In this document: one piece after another, positions 45,051 through 48,541 of the stretch
How the letters are laid out: each line of letters starts with the position of its first letter
How positions within the stretch are numbered: the stretch's first letter is position 1
Source: Stenoxybacter acetivorans DSM 19021
GTDB taxonomy: Bacteria > Pseudomonadota > Gammaproteobacteria > Burkholderiales > Neisseriaceae
Length of the DNA stretch: 48,541 nt
Reading direction: 5' to 3'
Assembly (NCBI RefSeq): GCF_000745895.1
Contig: NZ_JQKE01000016.1
Location: 1-48,541, forward strand
Made by a program: the position numbers and the translations under genes
The notes under the pieces: model-generated
Seen by the model: only the letters and a program-made list of their open reading frames with translations
What the model was told of the DNA's origin: nothing
Database searches by the model: none

Positions 45051-45549
45051 TTGCTCGTCTTGCCGCCGTCGTTGGGCGATTTGAGCGGGTTTTCCCGCTG
45101 AATGATGCTGAATGATTTTGAATCTACTGCCGTTTACTGTTGTCAAAATAAATCTTTTTTCGGCTCTCCATTTTCTCTGCCGATGTACAACCACCAAAAC
45201 ACCATCGCACTGCCTCTTTAATGGCAAAACAAAGTAAACAAACAAAAATCCTCTGTTCTGTTTATTTATTTTCAGACACAATAACAATAGATTGAACCGA
45301 GCGGCTGCCTGAAAATACAATGTATTCTGTTTACAAACCAAGATAAACGCAGGCTTTTTCAAACAAAAACACAACAATCAATAAAATTTTTTTATTTTAA
45401 ACAGATAGTTACCTTTATAAACCAATAATTATTGTAAAAATCAATCGATTTTTAAATTTTGTTTTGTTGATTCTATCGCTTCAATTCTATACACTGCTAA
45501 CCATTAGCTGTTTTATCCACTCAACTTAACCCAACAGGAGTTTATTCAC
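45051..45549. promoter_or_regulatory. Intergenic region with likely ahpC promoter
   Basis: About 500 bases without a supported gene. A short GC hairpin (AGCGGG/CCCGCT, near 45084-45099) follows bfd without a T-run. The 200 bases before ahpC are strongly AT-rich. A candidate promoter is TTGTTG (45464-45469) with TATACA (45488-45493), 18 bases apart, about 50 bases before the gene. I looked for OxyR half-sites (ATAG-N7-CTAT) and found only a single ATAG, not a site. Confidence 0.45.
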
Positions 45550-46116
45550 ATGGTTGCTAAAGTAAATACCCAATTATTGCCGTTTAAAGCCACCGCATTC
45601 TACAACGGTGATTTTGTTGAAGTTACCGATGCCGATGTCAAAGGCAAATGGTCTGTATTCTTCTTCTACCCTGCCGATTTTACCTTTGTTTGCCCCACAG
45701 AATTGGGCGACTTGGCTGACCACTACGCCGAATTGCAAAAAATGGGCGTAGAAGTTTATTCCGTTTCTACCGATACCCACTTCACCCACAAAGCATGGCA
45801 TGACAATTCCGAAACCATCGGCAAAATCAAATACTACATGCTGGGCGACCAAACCGCCACTTTGGCAAATAATTTCGGCGTATTGCGCGACGGTCAAGGC
45901 TTGGCAGACCGTGCCACCTTCATCATCGATCCGCAAGGCACGATTCAATCGATTGAAGTAACCGCCGAAGGCATTGGCCGCGATGCCAACGATTTGCTGC
46001 GTAAATTGAAAGCCGCTCAATACGTTGCCTCACACCCAGGTGAAGTTTGCCCTGCCAAATGGAAAGAAGGCGAAGCCACTTTGGCACCGTCTTTGGATTT
46101 GGTCGGCAAAATCTAA
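45550..46116 (+). CDS. ahpC: Alkyl hydroperoxide reductase peroxiredoxin subunit
   Basis: 188 residues, typical 2-Cys peroxiredoxin. Peroxidatic Cys48 in [18 protein letters not shown] and resolving Cys167 in [25 protein letters not shown] and [11 protein letters not shown] are AhpC signatures. Reduces hydrogen peroxide and organic peroxides, itself reduced by AhpF, which follows 248 bases later after a terminator. ACAGGAG lies before ATG 45550. Confidence 0.98.
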   Translation: MVAKVNTQLLPFKATAFYNGDFVEVTDADVKGKWSVFFFYPADFTFVCPTELGDLADHYAELQKMGVEVYSVSTDTHFTHKAWHDNSETIGKIKYYMLGDQTATLANNFGVLRDGQGLADRATFIIDPQGTIQSIEVTAEGIGRDANDLLRKLKAAQYVASHPGEVCPAKWKEGEATLAPSLDLVGKI

Positions 46117-46148
46117 GGTTTACTGACGCCTTTATTTCAGATAACAGT

Positions 46149-46188
46149 AAAACCCGGACACCTCAACTGCCGGTGTTCGGGTTTTTTC
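46149..46188 (+). terminator. Terminator between ahpC and ahpF
   Basis: AACCCGGACACC (46151-46162) pairs with GGTGTTCGGGTT (46172-46183), 12 pairs, loop TCAACTGCC, then T6. It implies that ahpF is transcribed from its own promoter or by read-through. Confidence 0.92.
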
Positions 46189-46363
46189 GTTCAAAATAAA
46201 TCACTTTTTAATCGCGGAATGTAAGCGAACCGCAATTGCATAAAACACAACGATTAAAAAATGATTTGTTTGCCTTCTTGTTTGAAGGCAAAGCAATGTA
46301 TTTGTTTCCTAATAAAATCACCCGAAAAATAAATCGGCAAATTTATCTTGAAAGGATTTAATG

Positions 46364-47932
46364 ATGTTAGACGATACCTTAAAAAGCCAATTAAAAGCCT
46401 ATTTGGAAAAACTGGAACAGCCCGTTGAACTGCTTGCTTCTTTAGACGACAGCAAAGGCGCGCAAGACATGCTGGATTTACTCAATGAAATAAAACCACT
46501 GAGCAGCAAAATCAGCGTGCGCACCAATGGCAAAGATGCGCGCAAACCGTCATTTTTGATTACCGAGCCGGGTAAAAATACCGGCGTGGTATTTGCCGGT
46601 GTGCCGCTGGGGCACGAATTTACTTCCTTGGTGCTGGCTTTACTGCAAGTGGGCGGCTATCCGTCAAAAGCACCGCAGGAATTGCAAGATCGCATCAAAA
46701 AACTGACGGGTACGTTTCATTTTGAAACCTATTATTCGGTTTCCTGTCACAACTGCCCTGACGTGGTGCAAGCCTTAAACCTGATGAGCGTGTTAAACCC
46801 CAACATCACCCATACCGCCATTGACGGGGCATTGTATCAAGCCGAAATCGAAGCCAAAAACATCATGGGTGTTCCCACGATTTATTTAAACGGCGAACAT
46901 TTTGGTCAAGGCCGCATGGAATTGGCGGAAATCGTTGCCAAAATTGATACCGGCTCAGTGGAAGAAACCGCCAAAGCCATCAGCCAAAAAGAACCATTTG
47001 ATGTTTTGATTATCGGCGGCGGCCCCGCAGGCAGTGCCGCTGCGGTTTATGCCGCCCGCAAAGGCTTGCGTGTGGGCATTGTTGCCGAACGGTTCGGCGG
47101 TCAGGTATTGGATACCGTGGACATTGAAAACTATGTTTCCATTGAGAAAACCACCGGACAAGAATTGGTAGCCAATTTAGAAAAACACGTATTGAACTAC
47201 AACGTGGACATCATTCGCTTGCAAAAAATCAAAGAATTGATTCCGGCAAAAACCGCAGGCGGCTTGATTGAATTACACACCGAAAGCGGTGCGGTTTTAA
47301 AATCCAGAAGCGTAATTATCAGCACAGGCGCACGCTGGCGCACATTGAATGTACCGGGTGAAAACGAATACCGCACCAAAGGCGTGGCATTCTGCACCCA
47401 TTGCGACGGACCCTTGTTTAAAGGCAAACCCGTGGTGGTGATTGGCGGCGGCAATTCCGGCGTCGAGGCGGCGATTGATTTATCCAATATCGCCTCTCAC
47501 GTTACCTTATTGGAATTTTCCGACAAAATGCGCGCCGATGAAGTATTGCAGCAAAAACTGAAAAGCCTGCCCAATACCAAAATCATTTATAACGCCCAAA
47601 CCACCGAAGTACACGGCGCAGCCGATAAAGTAAACGGCTTGTCCTACCGTGACCGTACTTCTGATAAAGTTTCTCGCTTAGACGTAGAAGGCGTATTTGT
47701 GCAAATCGGCTTGCAACCCAACACCGAATGGCTCAAAGGCACATTGGAACTCACTCAACCCGTGGGTGAAATCATCATTGACGACCACGGCCGCACCAAT
47801 ATTCCGGGCGTGTTTGCCGCCGGTGATTGCACCACTGTTCCGTTCAAACAAATCATTGTTGCCTCAGGTGAAGGCGCAAAAGCGGCATTGGGTGCATTTG
47901 ATTACTTAATCAGAACCACCGCCGCAAAATAG
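46364..47932 (+). CDS. ahpF: Alkyl hydroperoxide reductase subunit F
   Basis: 522 residues. N-terminal tandem thioredoxin-like domain with Cys pair in [14 protein letters not shown] (near residue 128), then the thioredoxin-reductase-like part: FAD site [19 protein letters not shown], redox-active CTHCDGP, NADPH site [16 protein letters not shown], and [17 protein letters not shown]. It passes electrons from NAD(P)H to AhpC. Of two adjacent ATGs (46361, 46364) the second has AAGGA at better spacing and gives [17 protein letters not shown], the N terminus known from E. coli AhpF. Confidence 0.97.
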   Translation: MLDDTLKSQLKAYLEKLEQPVELLASLDDSKGAQDMLDLLNEIKPLSSKISVRTNGKDARKPSFLITEPGKNTGVVFAGVPLGHEFTSLVLALLQVGGYPSKAPQELQDRIKKLTGTFHFETYYSVSCHNCPDVVQALNLMSVLNPNITHTAIDGALYQAEIEAKNIMGVPTIYLNGEHFGQGRMELAEIVAKIDTGSVEETAKAISQKEPFDVLIIGGGPAGSAAAVYAARKGLRVGIVAERFGGQVLDTVDIENYVSIEKTTGQELVANLEKHVLNYNVDIIRLQKIKELIPAKTAGGLIELHTESGAVLKSRSVIISTGARWRTLNVPGENEYRTKGVAFCTHCDGPLFKGKPVVVIGGGNSGVEAAIDLSNIASHVTLLEFSDKMRADEVLQQKLKSLPNTKIIYNAQTTEVHGAADKVNGLSYRDRTSDKVSRLDVEGVFVQIGLQPNTEWLKGTLELTQPVGEIIIDDHGRTNIPGVFAAGDCTTVPFKQIIVASGEGAKAALGAFDYLIRTTAAK

Positions 47933-47954
47933 ATTTATCATTACTTCATGCTTC

Positions 47955-47993
47955 AAAAAAGCGTTGCGCGATGTTGCCGGGCAACGCTTTTTT
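47955..47993 (+). terminator. Terminator after ahpF
   Basis: AAAAAAGCGTTGC and GCAACGCTTTTTT form a perfect 13-base stem around a 13-base loop, 23 bases after the ahpF stop. Confidence 0.93.
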
Positions 47994-48332
47994 CATGGTG
48001 TTTTACAACACATAGCGAAACAACTATTTTCTGTGCATGGATATGGCTTTCCGTTCCGCTTTCTGCGCCATACGGATCTTGATTGTTTCGGATTAGCTCG
48101 TAATGAAAAAGAAAGTCGTTTGGCTATTGAGTACACCATCTGCGAATATCTTTTTCATAAAATTTCAGGCAGCCGCCGATAATCGAATCGGCGCTACCTG
48201 AAAAAAGCCCTGCTTTCTGCCGCAATCAAAGTGTGCAGTCAGTCTGTCTATTCACCTCCAATCGGCTGCCTGAATAACGGCTGATAACACACTTTAATAA
48301 AACGCTTACGCTGTAAGAAATCCCAGCGTTGT
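47994..48332. other. Intergenic region before the IS481-like ORF
   Basis: About 340 bases with no supported gene; an ORF at 47964-48182 begins inside the ahpF terminator and is discounted. Three imperfect uptake sequences occur (about 48166, 48195, 48265). The left end of the insertion element should lie here; I could not fix its terminal inverted repeat. AACGCT (48301) and AGCGTT (48325) form an inverted repeat, and CTTACGCTGTAAG a small one within it, upstream of the start hairpin. Confidence 0.4.
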
Positions 48333-48360
48333 TTACAGTATTTATAGGAAAATACTGTAA
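48333..48360 (+). promoter_or_regulatory. Hairpin enclosing the transposase start region
   Basis: TTACAGTATTT (48333-48343) and AAATACTGTAA (48350-48360) are perfect complements with loop ATAGGA, which holds the only ribosome-binding site candidate. The last paired base is the A of the start codon. In mRNA entering from outside, this would hide the initiation region. Confidence 0.6.
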
Positions 48361-48541
48361 TGAATATTCATAAAAGAACCCGTTTACTGCCCTATCAGCG
48401 TCAAGAAATTTGGCGGCTTTATACAGAAGAAAATGTCCGCGTTTCTGATTTGGCGGCTACCTATTGCGTCAGCAGACCCACCATCTATAAAGTCTTGAAA
48501 GAAGCGCGGTTACAGGTATTCGTGCCTAAAAACAGCACTAA
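48360..48541 (+). mobile_element. IS481-like transposase ORF, N-terminal part, cut by window edge
   Basis: Open from ATG 48360 to the window end (60 codons): a basic start MNIHKRTRLLPYQRQEIWRL, then a helix-turn-helix VRVSDLAATYCVSRPTIYKV and KEARLQVFVPKNST. This is the N-terminal DNA-binding region of IS481-family transposases seen in Neisseriaceae; the DDE catalytic domain would lie beyond the window. Whether the element is intact cannot be told from here. Confidence 0.7.

Noticed and set aside
44988-45377. 129-codon minus-strand ORF over the bfd-ahpC gap
   Set aside because: Overlaps the end of bfd, contains an imperfect uptake sequence, lacks a ribosome-binding site and recognisable features.
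45400-45500. OxyR operator upstream of ahpC
   Set aside because: Only a single ATAG half-site could be matched; spacing and symmetry of the four-half-site pattern are not met.
47964-48182. 72-codon ORF after ahpF
   Set aside because: Begins inside the ahpF terminator hairpin and ends in an imperfect uptake sequence; no family resemblance.

Overview
This window is a chromosomal segment of a betaproteobacterium of the family Neisseriaceae. The best evidence is a dense scatter of the 12-base DNA uptake sequence AGGCTGCCTGAA on both strands (at least 20 exact copies). From memory this is the dialect of Simonsiella muelleri and close relatives, not the ATGCCGTCTGAA dialect of meningococcus and gonococcus. 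Neisserial families and gene pairs agree with this: hisZ-purA, CNP1-like protein, folC-SPOR-cvpA, a pdxA-mla operon and Trm112-kdsB. No rRNA, tRNA, CRISPR array or complete insertion sequence was seen.

Layout. 1-5.5 kb (minus): 5' end of a frameshifted TpsB transporter, purA, hisZ, icd, pssA. 5.7-8.8 kb (plus): DoxX-like protein, folP, OmpA-type lipoprotein, CNP1-like protein. 8.9-11.7 kb (minus): cvpA, SPOR protein, folC. 11.9-15.7 kb (plus): a four-gene set of circularly permuted ATP-grasp, alpha-E protein, transglutaminase and Anbu (a proteasome/HslV-like peptidase), preceded by a perfect 29-bp palindrome. 15.9-19.6 kb: orphan ribbon-helix-helix protein, ketoreductase/ketosynthase pair, phosphopantetheinyl transferase and a small secreted protein, resembling part of an aryl-polyene type pathway. 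19.7-21.7 kb: lpxK, Trm112-like, kdsB (lipid A/Kdo supply).

21.7-23.5 kb is an accessory insert directly behind kdsB: a decayed P63C-domain gene and a Doc-type toxin with a short overlapping partner. 23.6-27.7 kb (minus) is rpoC with no rpoB upstream. Then come a site-2 protease and, at about 29.0-30.1 kb, a strikingly AT-rich block carrying a class D beta-lactamase. 30.2-31.8 kb is a HerA-like ATPase (DUF853). 32.1-37.2 kb (minus) is pdxA-mlaFEDCBA, the retrograde phospholipid transport system. 37.4-38.5 kb is pyrB behind a leader ORF and terminator hairpin that look like an attenuator; no pyrI follows. 38.7-44.5 kb: clpP and tig (minus), dcd and a VIT-family transporter (plus), pncC and pgi (minus). 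44.9-47.9 kb: bfd, ahpC, ahpF (iron and peroxide handling). The window ends inside an IS481-like transposase ORF whose start codon is enclosed in a perfect hairpin.

Most of the window is core metabolism. The parts most worth a second look are the Anbu operon and its palindrome, the Doc module with an unrecognised partner, the pyrB leader, the detached polyene-type genes, the solitary rpoC, the AT-rich beta-lactamase block and the palindromic nature of the uptake sequence itself.
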